Positions 42,884 to 51,204 of a DNA stretch of 64,000 nt are shown in pieces. Numbering within the stretch: the stretch's first letter is position 1; every line of letters begins with the position of its first letter. Made by a program: the position numbers and the translations under genes. The notes below the pieces were generated by a model. The model ran no database searches, was not told the DNA's origin, and worked only from the letters and a program-made list of their open reading frames with translations. This DNA comes from Gliomastix tumulicola (lineage: Eukaryota; Ascomycota; Sordariomycetes; Hypocreales; Bionectriaceae): contig BCHX01000004.1 in NCBI GenBank assembly GCA_001599755.1, positions 1,488,001-1,552,000 of the forward strand. Direction: 5' to 3'.

Positions 42884-43281
42884 ATTTACTATTAGAGGGC
42901 GTCGCCTTGTCCTTCCCACCTTTTCAGGGTTAGGAGGGGATGTCGGTGCATTGACATGGGATTAGAATCCGGCGTTGGGAGTTGGGGATGTTGGTTTATC
43001 CGAGGGCCTCATTGATTTCACGATGAGAACGGCACATGCATATAAAGATACTTATCTCATTGGGTTAATACAATTATGACACTATCACAGTTATGCAATT
43101 GTTGGGGTGAACGGAATGACTGATAACATAATCACACGGGATCCATCATGCCGAGCTCCGACGCTGTCTTAGTCATCCATCGAATTTATTCTAAGCCCAT
43201 CATCGTCAACTGTCGGCATTCGTCCACCAAGACTCCATCCAGTCCACGGCTGGCCACGTTCCCCCTCGGTCAATCGCACGA
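42884..43281. other. Intergenic region (small membrane protein / AAA ATPase)
   Basis: About 400 bp between tandem plus-strand genes. It holds a 3' flank and a promoter. Nothing else is seen. Confidence 0.6.
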
Positions 43282-46200
43282 ATGCACGCGCCAGGGTCTC
43301 CGGCCCTCAGCACGGTAGCCTTGACCGTCCGCCAATCTCGCGTCAGAGCTACCCGGCACCACCACCACCGGCTTCTTCCCTACCGCGGCGCCGTCGCCTC
43401 CAGACCGCTCTCGAGCTTCCCTAAGACCCCGAACGACGATAGCGCTGCCGAACGGCCGTCGAACCCGGCCAATGGCGCCAATGGAGAGACAAACGGACTG
43501 CCGGACGAGGTGAAGCCTCCTCCGGGCGAGGCTTTGTCGGAGCACAGCAGAGAACACAATGCTGCTGACAGGGAAGGGGCTCCGGCTGCCTCGACGACGT
43601 CTGAGACCGTGACTGGTGGGCGGACGAAGAGGCAAGAGGCCGCGGGGGCTACGAAAGGCCGTTTGGCCAGGAAACAAGACTCAGCACATCTTCCGCCCGT
43701 CGAGCTTCCGCCTTTCTGGCGACAACAACACGTATATAATTACGACCTCTATGAGCCACCACGTCTTCCGAGTGCCATTGCCCTCGAAGACCGGCTGGGG
43801 AATGTGGTGTCACGGCTCAACACGAGGAAAGATGGCGACACATCTTGGTCTTTCGCCTTCTTTGGGAGAACCGTCACCGAGATGGTACCCGAGCTGCGTA
43901 TGCTCCTCGACCAGGCACTGCCCGCTGTCTCGAAGTGGGGGAATGGCGATAGGGGCGGATTTATGGACGTGATGCTCCATGTTCCCCGGATGATCCGGGC
44001 CAGCGAAAGGTTCTTGGATGCTGCGTGGCACGTGGCCGATGCGATTGCCCCCGCCAAGCAGCCCGAGTACGTCTACAAGACTCGTCCGTTCTGGTGGTGG
44101 CATTTCCGGGAAGACGTCGAGGCGCGGTCGGAGAACATGATTGGTGCCCGGTACCAGCGTATATACGATACGGAACTCGACTACTCCCTCGCTCATGCTA
44201 TCCCTGGACTCCCGTTCCTCCCTATTCATGCTCTATCGGAGGCCGTCGGCCAGAGTATGAAGACGAAAGCACCGCCGTCCTTCGACCCGAAATCCGGCCA
44301 ACGACCGATCAATATCCTCGTCATGACTGGCTACAGCGGCAAGGCGGTGGCTGAGTCAATAGGCATGCATGCTGGGTGCTCAAATTCGGCGAGTTGCGTA
44401 CACGTCGACGCCCAGGATCTGTCCGTCATCGTCGGCGGGTACCTTGGACAGACGTTGGCGTACTCGCGGGGCAGCCTGTCGACCATGGGCTTCCGTGCCG
44501 CCGAGGCGAATGGCAAGCTTGCTGTGGACAAGGACAGCCCCCCGAGGCGTGACGACGACGACGACGGCCCTGAGGGTACGAGCGTCATCAACGTTCGCAC
44601 GACTTCGCTCGAGGACGAGCTCCAGAAGATTCGACAGGGGAACTTCGACCTGTTCTCCAAGTGGGATAGGCTCAAGATCGACAACGCCCTAAAGACCATT
44701 ATCAACGCTGGCAACGATTGGCAGCCGGACCCCCCCAAAGTGATCCATGTCCACGACTTTGTCGAGCTTAGCATGACGATGGAAGGCTCCTTCATCCTGT
44801 CTAGGCTGAGGGCGCTCGTGGATGCCGAGTGGGCTCGTGGCCGGAAGATATCGATCCTGGGGACATCCTCGGTCAGCGAGCCGTCGGAGGAGTTCCAGAA
44901 CATGGTGCGAGACCTGTCAGCCAACGACCTGGTGGTAAGCCGACACGTCCAGTTAGACCGCCAGCACGACTCTCGAGGCAGCCGTAAGCACATGCTTCTC
45001 GACCTGGAGCGGCTGGATACGTTTGTGCAGAACGCCAACAACATCGAGCGCGTGCTCTGGGCCATGGACCCGAACTTGTCTAAGGCTAACCGGGTTCCGC
45101 TCCACCTTGACCCGGGCTTTGCTTCGTTCTATGGCTTGAATCCCAAGAAGAGCTTCTTGCGTGAGCATATCCTACCCCTTCCCGAGGTGTTGAACTTGGC
45201 CAGTGCCATCATACATGCCATCCAGAAAGGCGAGCCAGTAGCCAAGGGACAGGATTTCTTCACGCGGCACCGGCATATGCGACCCCTGCGTCAAGGACCA
45301 GAGGAAAATGAAAAGGGCGGACAGAAGAACTTCAATGAAGAGAGCAGCTCCGACGAGAGCAACGCATCTAAGATGAGCAGCATCGAGGCTAGCCTCGACC
45401 AATATGAGAAGCGCATTGCCGTCGGCTGGGTGACGCGAGACAAAGTCAAGACGACCTTCTCCGACGTCCACGCACCCCAGGAGACGGTATCCGCCCTCAA
45501 GCTCCTCACGTCTCTGACGCTCACCCGCCCCGACGCCTTCCAGTACGGCATCCTGGCCAAGAACCGCATCACGGGCTGCGTCCTGTACGGCCCGCCGGGG
45601 ACGGGCAAGACGATGCTCGCCAAGGCTGTGGCGCACGACACGGGCGCTAACATGCTCGAGATTAGCGGCGCGAGCATCAACGACAAATGGGTCGGCGAGT
45701 CGGAGAAGCTGATCCGCGCCGTCTTCACGCTGGCCAAGAAGCTCAGCCCGTGCGTCGTCTTCATTGACGAGGCCGACGCCATCCTCGCCAGCCGCAGCAG
45801 TCCCAAGCGCGCCAACCACCGCGAGCTGATCAACCAGTTCCTCAAGGAGTGGGACGGCATTCAGGAGACGACGGCCTTCATCATGGTCGCGACAAACAGG
45901 CCCTGGGACCTCGACGACGCTGTTCTCCGCCGCCTGCCGCGTAAGATCCTCGTCGATCTGCCGCTCCGTGACGACCGGGCTGCCATCCTCAAGCTCCTCC
46001 TCCGCGACGAGCAGCTCGACGCGGACGTGTCCGTCGACGACCTCGCTAACCGCACGCCCTGGTACTCCGGATCCGACCTCAAGGCCGTCTGCGTCACGGC
46101 CGCCATGTCCGCCGTCGAGGAGGAGCAGCCGCTCCCCGCGACCGAGGACGGCGGCGAGCCCGTGTACCCGGAGCGCCGGACGCTGCGCCGCGAGCACTTT

Positions 46201-46386
46201 GAGCGCGCGCTGGCCCAGATCCCGGCCAGCATCAACGAGAACATGGACAGCCTAAAGCACATCCGCAAGTTCGACCAGGAGTACGGCAGCAACAGGAAGA
46301 AGCCGCGGCAGAAGGGCATGGGCTTTGGCGGGCCGCCGAAGGTGAAGGATGCCGATGCGCAGAAGATTCGGCCGGTGTTGGCTTGA
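43282..46386 (+). CDS. Msp1/ATAD1-type AAA ATPase with long N-terminal region, probably mitochondrial
   Basis: Intronless, 1034 aa. The C-terminal third is one AAA module: KTTFSDVHAPQETVSALK, Walker A GPPGTGKT (about 770-777), substrate-loop motif KWVGESEKL, Walker B VVFIDEADAIL (about 825), NRPWDLDDAVLRRLPRKI with an arginine-finger-like RR, and a WYSGSDLKAVC helix. These most resemble the meiotic-clade Msp1/ATAD1 group, which extracts misplaced membrane proteins. Msp1 itself is only about 360 aa. Here roughly 700 residues precede the AAA module: a His/Arg/Ser-rich acid-free start (a possible mitochondrial presequence), a disordered stretch, and a folded-looking part from about 150 (FWRQQHVYNYDLYEPPRLPS onward). 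I see no transmembrane helix. Membership of Msp1 proper is therefore uncertain, and it may be a separate fungal mitochondrial AAA family. Confidence 0.85.
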   Translation: MHAPGSPALSTVALTVRQSRVRATRHHHHRLLPYRGAVASRPLSSFPKTPNDDSAAERPSNPANGANGETNGLPDEVKPPPGEALSEHSREHNAADREGAPAASTTSETVTGGRTKRQEAAGATKGRLARKQDSAHLPPVELPPFWRQQHVYNYDLYEPPRLPSAIALEDRLGNVVSRLNTRKDGDTSWSFAFFGRTVTEMVPELRMLLDQALPAVSKWGNGDRGGFMDVMLHVPRMIRASERFLDAAWHVADAIAPAKQPEYVYKTRPFWWWHFREDVEARSENMIGARYQRIYDTELDYSLAHAIPGLPFLPIHALSEAVGQSMKTKAPPSFDPKSGQRPINILVMTGYSGKAVAESIGMHAGCSNSASCVHVDAQDLSVIVGGYLGQTLAYSRGSLSTMGFRAAEANGKLAVDKDSPPRRDDDDDGPEGTSVINVRTTSLEDELQKIRQGNFDLFSKWDRLKIDNALKTIINAGNDWQPDPPKVIHVHDFVELSMTMEGSFILSRLRALVDAEWARGRKISILGTSSVSEPSEEFQNMVRDLSANDLVVSRHVQLDRQHDSRGSRKHMLLDLERLDTFVQNANNIERVLWAMDPNLSKANRVPLHLDPGFASFYGLNPKKSFLREHILPLPEVLNLASAIIHAIQKGEPVAKGQDFFTRHRHMRPLRQGPEENEKGGQKNFNEESSSDESNASKMSSIEASLDQYEKRIAVGWVTRDKVKTTFSDVHAPQETVSALKLLTSLTLTRPDAFQYGILAKNRITGCVLYGPPGTGKTMLAKAVAHDTGANMLEISGASINDKWVGESEKLIRAVFTLAKKLSPCVVFIDEADAILASRSSPKRANHRELINQFLKEWDGIQETTAFIMVATNRPWDLDDAVLRRLPRKILVDLPLRDDRAAILKLLLRDEQLDADVSVDDLANRTPWYSGSDLKAVCVTAAMSAVEEEQPLPATEDGGEPVYPERRTLRREHFERALAQIPASINENMDSLKHIRKFDQEYGSNRKKPRQKGMGFGGPPKVKDADAQKIRPVLA

Positions 46387-46737
46387 AGGAGTGTGTGTGT
46401 TCTATGTTGGATGTGGCCTTGTGTGTACCACTATATCTGATTTTCTGAAAAAGTTGCAGAGACGTTGAGACGTAACCAGCCAAGAAGGGCCGAGGTTGGA
46501 CTGTTTGCTGCGATGATTGATTGATATTGGGGATAAACAGGCCAGGATAACCGTCACTGGCACATGTATACATTTTTCTTTCTTAATGTACAACTACACG
46601 GGGACGAGAAACGATGAAGTAGACCGTCCTGCTATGAACGATGAGATTTTTATATACCTACCTACCTACCCTGACGCCATGCCATGCCGCCCAACCAGAT
46701 GTTATTGTTGTTACATGCAGATTTGTTGTTGTTATTG
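46387..46737. other. Convergent 3' intergenic region (AAA ATPase / TFB1)
   Basis: 351 bp of 3' flanks from two convergent genes. No gene is seen. Confidence 0.6.
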
Positions 46738-48822
46738 TCACACCTCTGTCGACACCTTGATGCCCTCGGCCAGAAGCGCGCGGTCGTAGTCGTCCCTGGC
46801 TTGCTTCATGGCATCGAGCGTCGGCCCCATGAGCTTCATGACGGCATCCCGCCCCCCGCCGACCTGCTCGGGCTTCCACCGGATCTTCTTGCGCGTCTTC
46901 TCGTACACGGCCCAGATCTCCTGCTTCTTGCGCTTGATCTCGTCGTCGCGCGCGGCGGCGGCCTCGTCGGCGACGGCCTCGATGCGCTCGCGGGACTTGG
47001 CCAGGGACTCGGCGAGGTACTGCAGCTCCATGGCGCGGTCCGGGTCGCCCGAGAGGAAAGCCGACCAGAACTGGTGGAGGAACTCGACGGTGGTCGCGTG
47101 CGTGAGGCTGCACTTGGCGGCGAGGGTGGGCGGGAGACCCATGGGCGAGGAGGAGGAGGAGGAGGAGGAGGAGCCCGTGCTCGAGGCCGGGTCGCTGAAC
47201 TTCTGGGAGCGCTGCTGGGCGACGCCGGCGAGGATCTCGCGCTCGGCGGCGCGGAGGACGGAGCGCGAGCCGACGTGGGTGTGTTGTTGTTGTTGCTGTT
47301 TCTTCGACGACTCGCCGTCGCTGTCGTCCTCGCTGTCCTCGTTGTAGCCGATGCCCGCGTGGAGGTCAATGCCGCCCGCCGCGTCGACGTCGAGCGTCTC
47401 GAGGTCGCCCTGGATGTCGAAGAGCACATCGGCCGGGTTCTGCTTGGCGAAGACGCGCGCGTTGGCCGACGGCGCGGCGCTCCGGTTCGAGAAGAAGCGG
47501 CTCTGCTCCTTGACGTTGAGCATGATGCGGTGCTCCTTCTCGGGCCCGCGCAGGTCGCGCAGCGCGAGCTGGTCATACGCGTAGTGCTGCTGCTGCTGCT
47601 GCTGCTGGTCGGAGGAAGACGCATCCGTTACAATCGTGTCCGAGGGCGCGACGTTGGCCATGATCTTGCCGCTCAGGCTGTTGAGCGTCCTGACGATGGG
47701 GATGTTGGCGCGCGGCCGCATCTCGACGTCCTTGGCGTTGCCGCTGCGCACGCCGCCCTGGTTCTCCTCGTTGCCCTCGATGTCGATGATGTGTGGGACG
47801 ACGCTCTGCGCCATGATCTTGCTCTGCACGCCCATCGTGTTGTCCGCCGCATCGTACTTATCAAACAGCGCATCGCGGTGGTCGCTCTCCGTCACGCGCT
47901 CGCCGCGCAGGGCTTTGCAGAGCCGGCTCTGCAGGAAGCGCGACCAGAAGTCGGCCTCGGACAGGCGCGGCACGTTCTCGTTGTAGATGCGCTTCACGAG
48001 CGGGTGCTGCGCGAAGATCATGTGCACCTGCTCGACGCTGATGCTGACCTTCAGCTCGCCGTCGACGGTCCGCGGCTTGACGACCGAGAGCACGTTGTAC
48101 GCGCCGCGGCGCTGGCTGACCTCGATGGCGTGCGCGCGGAGCAGCCCCAGCCGCGTGGACCAGAACTGCATGTTGAAGGCGGCGTCGGAGATGTTGGAGG
48201 GCTTGGTGGCGATGGCCTCCATGTACGTCTGGTGGAGGGCCTGGTCCTTGCGCATGAGGGACTGCTGGAGCTCGATGTCGGTGCGGAGGCTGGCGTCGTC
48301 GAACCACCGGGCGGGCTGCTGCGCGGACGAGCTGTTGACGGCCGAGGCGAAGGCCATGGAGCCGGAGGCGCTGCCGCCGTTGGCCGTCTGCTGCTGCTGC
48401 TGCTGTTGCGGCTGCTGCGACGGCGGCGGCGGTCTGCTACCATTCTGAGCTGACGCCGGAGTGCCGGGGCCTGCGGAGGAAGATGCAGGCTTGGGGATGC
48501 TGGGGTCGTTGCTGCGGAGGTCGGCGAGCAGGCGGGAGAGCAGGTCCTTGACGGCCTGGGCCTCGGCCTTGGCCTCACTCGTGTGGAAGTGGAAGAGGAA
48601 GGTGACGGGGTCGCCGCCGCCGGCCGGCTTCTCGAAGATCTTGAGCATGACCTTGGGGGACGAGTCGGGCGTCTGCTGGAGGTTGGTGATGCTGGCGACG
48701 GGGAGGGACACGGTGGGCGGGCCGCCCGAGTTGGGGGTCCATGTGACGGTCTGCTGGTCCGTCGTGAGGGTGAGGATGCCGTCCTTCTTCTTGAAGAGGG
48801 TGCGGCCGACGGGGAGGGCCAT
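46738..48822 (-). CDS. tfb1: TFIIH core subunit TFB1 (p62)
   Basis: Intronless, 694 aa. TFB1/p62 is a core subunit of TFIIH, which acts in RNA polymerase II initiation and nucleotide-excision repair. The N-terminal PH-like domain (about 1-110: LPVGRTLFKKKDGILTLT, VTWTP, VMLKIFEKP, VTFLFHF) binds activators and repair factors. Two BSD domains follow, at about 195-240 (ATKPSNISDAAFNMQFWSTR) and 265-310 (PRLSEADFWSRFLQSRLC). The C-terminal helical domain (TTVEFLHQFWSAF) contacts the rest of the complex. Several poly-Gln tracts and a poly-Ser tract interrupt the conserved parts. The open frame extends 20 codons upstream to a GTG, but the ATG at 48822, directly before ALPVGRTLFKKK, fits the family start. 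Confidence 0.94.
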   Translation of the reverse strand: MALPVGRTLFKKKDGILTLTTDQQTVTWTPNSGGPPTVSLPVASITNLQQTPDSSPKVMLKIFEKPAGGGDPVTFLFHFHTSEAKAEAQAVKDLLSRLLADLRSNDPSIPKPASSSAGPGTPASAQNGSRPPPPSQQPQQQQQQQTANGGSASGSMAFASAVNSSSAQQPARWFDDASLRTDIELQQSLMRKDQALHQTYMEAIATKPSNISDAAFNMQFWSTRLGLLRAHAIEVSQRRGAYNVLSVVKPRTVDGELKVSISVEQVHMIFAQHPLVKRIYNENVPRLSEADFWSRFLQSRLCKALRGERVTESDHRDALFDKYDAADNTMGVQSKIMAQSVVPHIIDIEGNEENQGGVRSGNAKDVEMRPRANIPIVRTLNSLSGKIMANVAPSDTIVTDASSSDQQQQQQQHYAYDQLALRDLRGPEKEHRIMLNVKEQSRFFSNRSAAPSANARVFAKQNPADVLFDIQGDLETLDVDAAGGIDLHAGIGYNEDSEDDSDGESSKKQQQQQHTHVGSRSVLRAAEREILAGVAQQRSQKFSDPASSTGSSSSSSSSSPMGLPPTLAAKCSLTHATTVEFLHQFWSAFLSGDPDRAMELQYLAESLAKSRERIEAVADEAAAARDDEIKRKKQEIWAVYEKTRKKIRWKPEQVGGGRDAVMKLMGPTLDAMKQARDDYDRALLAEGIKVSTEV

Positions 48823-50264
48823 GGTGACGGTGACGGTGGTGTGGTGTGTGAGATGACCTGTTTTCAAGGTGATCACGGCCACATCGGGGTCGTTGAGCTC
48901 ACGAGCTCGGGATAGACCCTCCTCCAGCTAGACCATAGAAGAGGCAGAGCGCTTGCCGCAGTGAAAGAACGAGCTGCCGTCGTGAGCTCGGTCGTTGTTG
49001 TGCTGGACGTCGAGGGACGTGGAAGCGTGAGTGAGGCTCAATGAACAAAGACAAAGTGTGAATCTGAGGTTGACGTTGAGTTACTGAGGCTGGTGCCTCG
49101 AAACGTGGCTGAAGCTTCCGTCAGCCACAAGTCACGTGTGTGATCCACTGTCCCGTCTGTGGCTGGCGGAAGTGTTCCAACCCCGACTCTGTGGCTAGTG
49201 GCGTTTTTCTTCCCCAACGACATCCTCCGGGCTCCGACATTCTGCTTCAGCGAGAGCCGTGTCCTCGGGACCGTCATTCAGAAGGCTGACGGGCAGACTT
49301 CCCTTTTCAGCTGCGTCCCTGCTCCGAGCCATCCGTACCTGCTTCCAGCCGAGCATCTCAGGGGACCCAACCAGGCACAGCGCGCGGCCAGAAACAGCAT
49401 CATCAGGGCATCAGCTGGCAGCCTTCGCCCAATAATGCTCGCTTAGTCAAGGCCAGGCTATGGCGCGAGCGCCCCGCAAACGTACAACGGCCTCGATCCT
49501 TTGCCCTTCATCTTGTTTCTTCCCACCAGAAGCAGGGGCTCGGCTTCCATCATGTGCCCTCGCCTAGGCTTACGACTGCTGCTCCAGGATCTGTGTTCTG
49601 TCAGCCTGCTGAGCCTGAGGGCAGGGCGCCAAGCACCGGGAAGCCGGTGCACCAAAAAGGTACCGTCGGGATCCTAGCGCCGGAGACCCGAAACGCACGA
49701 TCAAGGGTGACATCGCACGTCAAAAGCAGGATGCAGCAAGTTGGCAAGGGCATTGCTCTGCCGGAACGGCGCTATTTTAGTGCCGTTTCTTGGTCAGCAT
49801 AAGCACCACTCTCTCGCTGTCCGGGGACGTGAGCAAGGGCACGCTCATCACACGCAGCTCGCATTGCTCGCGTCGTTCTGTCGATGCACCATCATCGCCA
49901 GTGAGATGTGACGGAGAGAGCTCTCTACGCGAGCAGGAAGCAAAGGACTTTGGGATCAGGGCCCCGGTCCCATTGGTAATTTGCGGTGATCCTTTCTGCT
50001 TTCCTCCCTGCAGAATCAGGCAACGTGCCTGACCGCCCGGTGCCATGCGAGCCGGAGATGCTGCGGATTGCGCGTCGTTGAGATGGGAAGCGGGTTGGGA
50101 GGGCGGGAGATCTATAAAATGCAGCCGTCTCGCATGCGTTGATGAGGTCGCTTTTGGAAAGATCAGCAGCACCAGCTCACATCACCAAGCCGGCCAACCA
50201 CCACCCTCCCTCAGCTGCCCGCCCGTCCTCCCGCCGCCCTCTTGACATATCAAGTCTCTGTCAG
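48823..50264. other. 1.44-kb divergent intergenic region; probable left border of the PKS cluster
   Basis: It separates a housekeeping gene (TFB1) from the first cluster gene. A CACGTGACTTGTGG sequence (minus-strand reading) lies around 49125-49138, similar to the elements upstream of ATP2 and Cox5. Short frames on both strands have no motif. A TATA box for the SnoaL-like gene is at 50113-50119. Confidence 0.5.
50113..50119 (+). promoter_or_regulatory. TATA box of the SnoaL-like gene
   Basis: TATAAAA lies 152 nt upstream of the ATG at 50265 and only 29 nt upstream of an earlier in-frame ATG (50142). A start site about 30 nt downstream of TATA would make 50142 unusable. This supports initiation at 50265 or 50301. 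Confidence 0.6.
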
Positions 50265-50756
50265 ATGACCATCAACTGCACCTCGACCCCCCCGCCCGCT
50301 ATGACTCTCGACGCCGTCACCTCGGAGCTCGCCATCCGCAACCTGGTCAGCGACTTCGCCCTCGCCAGCTGGAAGGCCGACTTCCTGGGCGACTTCTCCA
50401 AGCTCTGGGCCGAGGACGGCCAGTGGACGCTCAGCGCGCCCTTCGCCAACGAGGCCAACGGCATCCCCGAGATCCTCGACCTGGCCACCAAGCTCGGCGG
50501 CGGCTGGGAGTTCTTCGTCCAGTTCGTGCACTCGGGCGTCGTCAAGGTCGACGGCGACCACGCCACGGGCCGCTGGGTGCTGCAGGAGGTCGCCCGCAGC
50601 AGCGACAACAACTACAACAACTACGCCCTGTACGAGGACGTGTACGTCGAGATCGACGGCCAGTGGTACTTCTCCGAGAGGCACTACCAGTACATCTGGC
50701 TCGACGACAGCACCATTCCCGGCGAGGCCTTCCCCGTTCCTCCCATCTCGGATTAA
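50265..50756 (+). CDS. SnoaL-like (NTF2-fold) protein of the PKS cluster
   Basis: Intronless, 163 aa from the ATG at 50265. A second in-frame ATG at 50301 gives 151 aa and starts closer to the domain. SnoaL-like proteins have the cone-shaped NTF2 fold and serve as cyclases, dehydratases or hydroxylases in secondary metabolism. Seen: an N-terminal helix (EVTSEL-type, here AVTSELAIRNLVSDFALAS), LWAEDGQWTLSAPF, then alternating strands with HSGVVKVDGDHATGRWVLQE and a final DGQWYFSERHYQYIW strand. There is no signal peptide. It is convergent with the PKS, 448 bp away. In the cluster it could tailor or cyclise the polyketide. The actual reaction cannot be read from sequence. Confidence 0.82.
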   Translation: MTINCTSTPPPAMTLDAVTSELAIRNLVSDFALASWKADFLGDFSKLWAEDGQWTLSAPFANEANGIPEILDLATKLGGGWEFFVQFVHSGVVKVDGDHATGRWVLQEVARSSDNNYNNYALYEDVYVEIDGQWYFSERHYQYIWLDDSTIPGEAFPVPPISD

Positions 50757-51204
50757 ATGTGACGGGGTTGTTTGTTAGGGTGGATTTATAAATAGTAATA
50801 CGAGGAATCGACTTCAGTTGTGTCTGTGTTCTTTTGGTGACCGCCATAGTGTGTATCGGGGAGTACTAGTCTGCCAGTGTTTGTGCAACGGTGAGTGTCC
50901 TTGGATTTATGATCCGGAATGTACACTATTGGCTACTGCGGTCGGTCGGGCTAGGGACGGACCGCCTACTGTAGGGAAGTAAAGAATGCGCCTGAAAGAC
51001 AATGGTTATTGGAAGTAAGTATTGATCCCAGCTGCCCCTCATCCCCCAGACACCGGCCCTATGCTCGCTTGTATATACGTGCTGACTTCCTTCTTTGCAT
51101 GTACAACAAAGACTACGATGGGCAGCATGAAATACGGCAGATAAATAAAACAGACACTCATTATTAATTGCTAACAAAAGAAAGGAGGTCACCTATATAT
51201 ATCT
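50757..51204. other. Convergent 3' intergenic region (SnoaL-like / PKS)
   Basis: 448 bp of 3' flanks between two convergent cluster genes. AT-rich near the PKS stop. No gene is seen. Confidence 0.6.

Noticed and set aside
46684..48453. 589-codon plus-strand open frame opposite TFB1
   Set aside because: It is antisense to conserved TFB1 domains. The composition is typical of reversed GC-rich codons and there is no motif.
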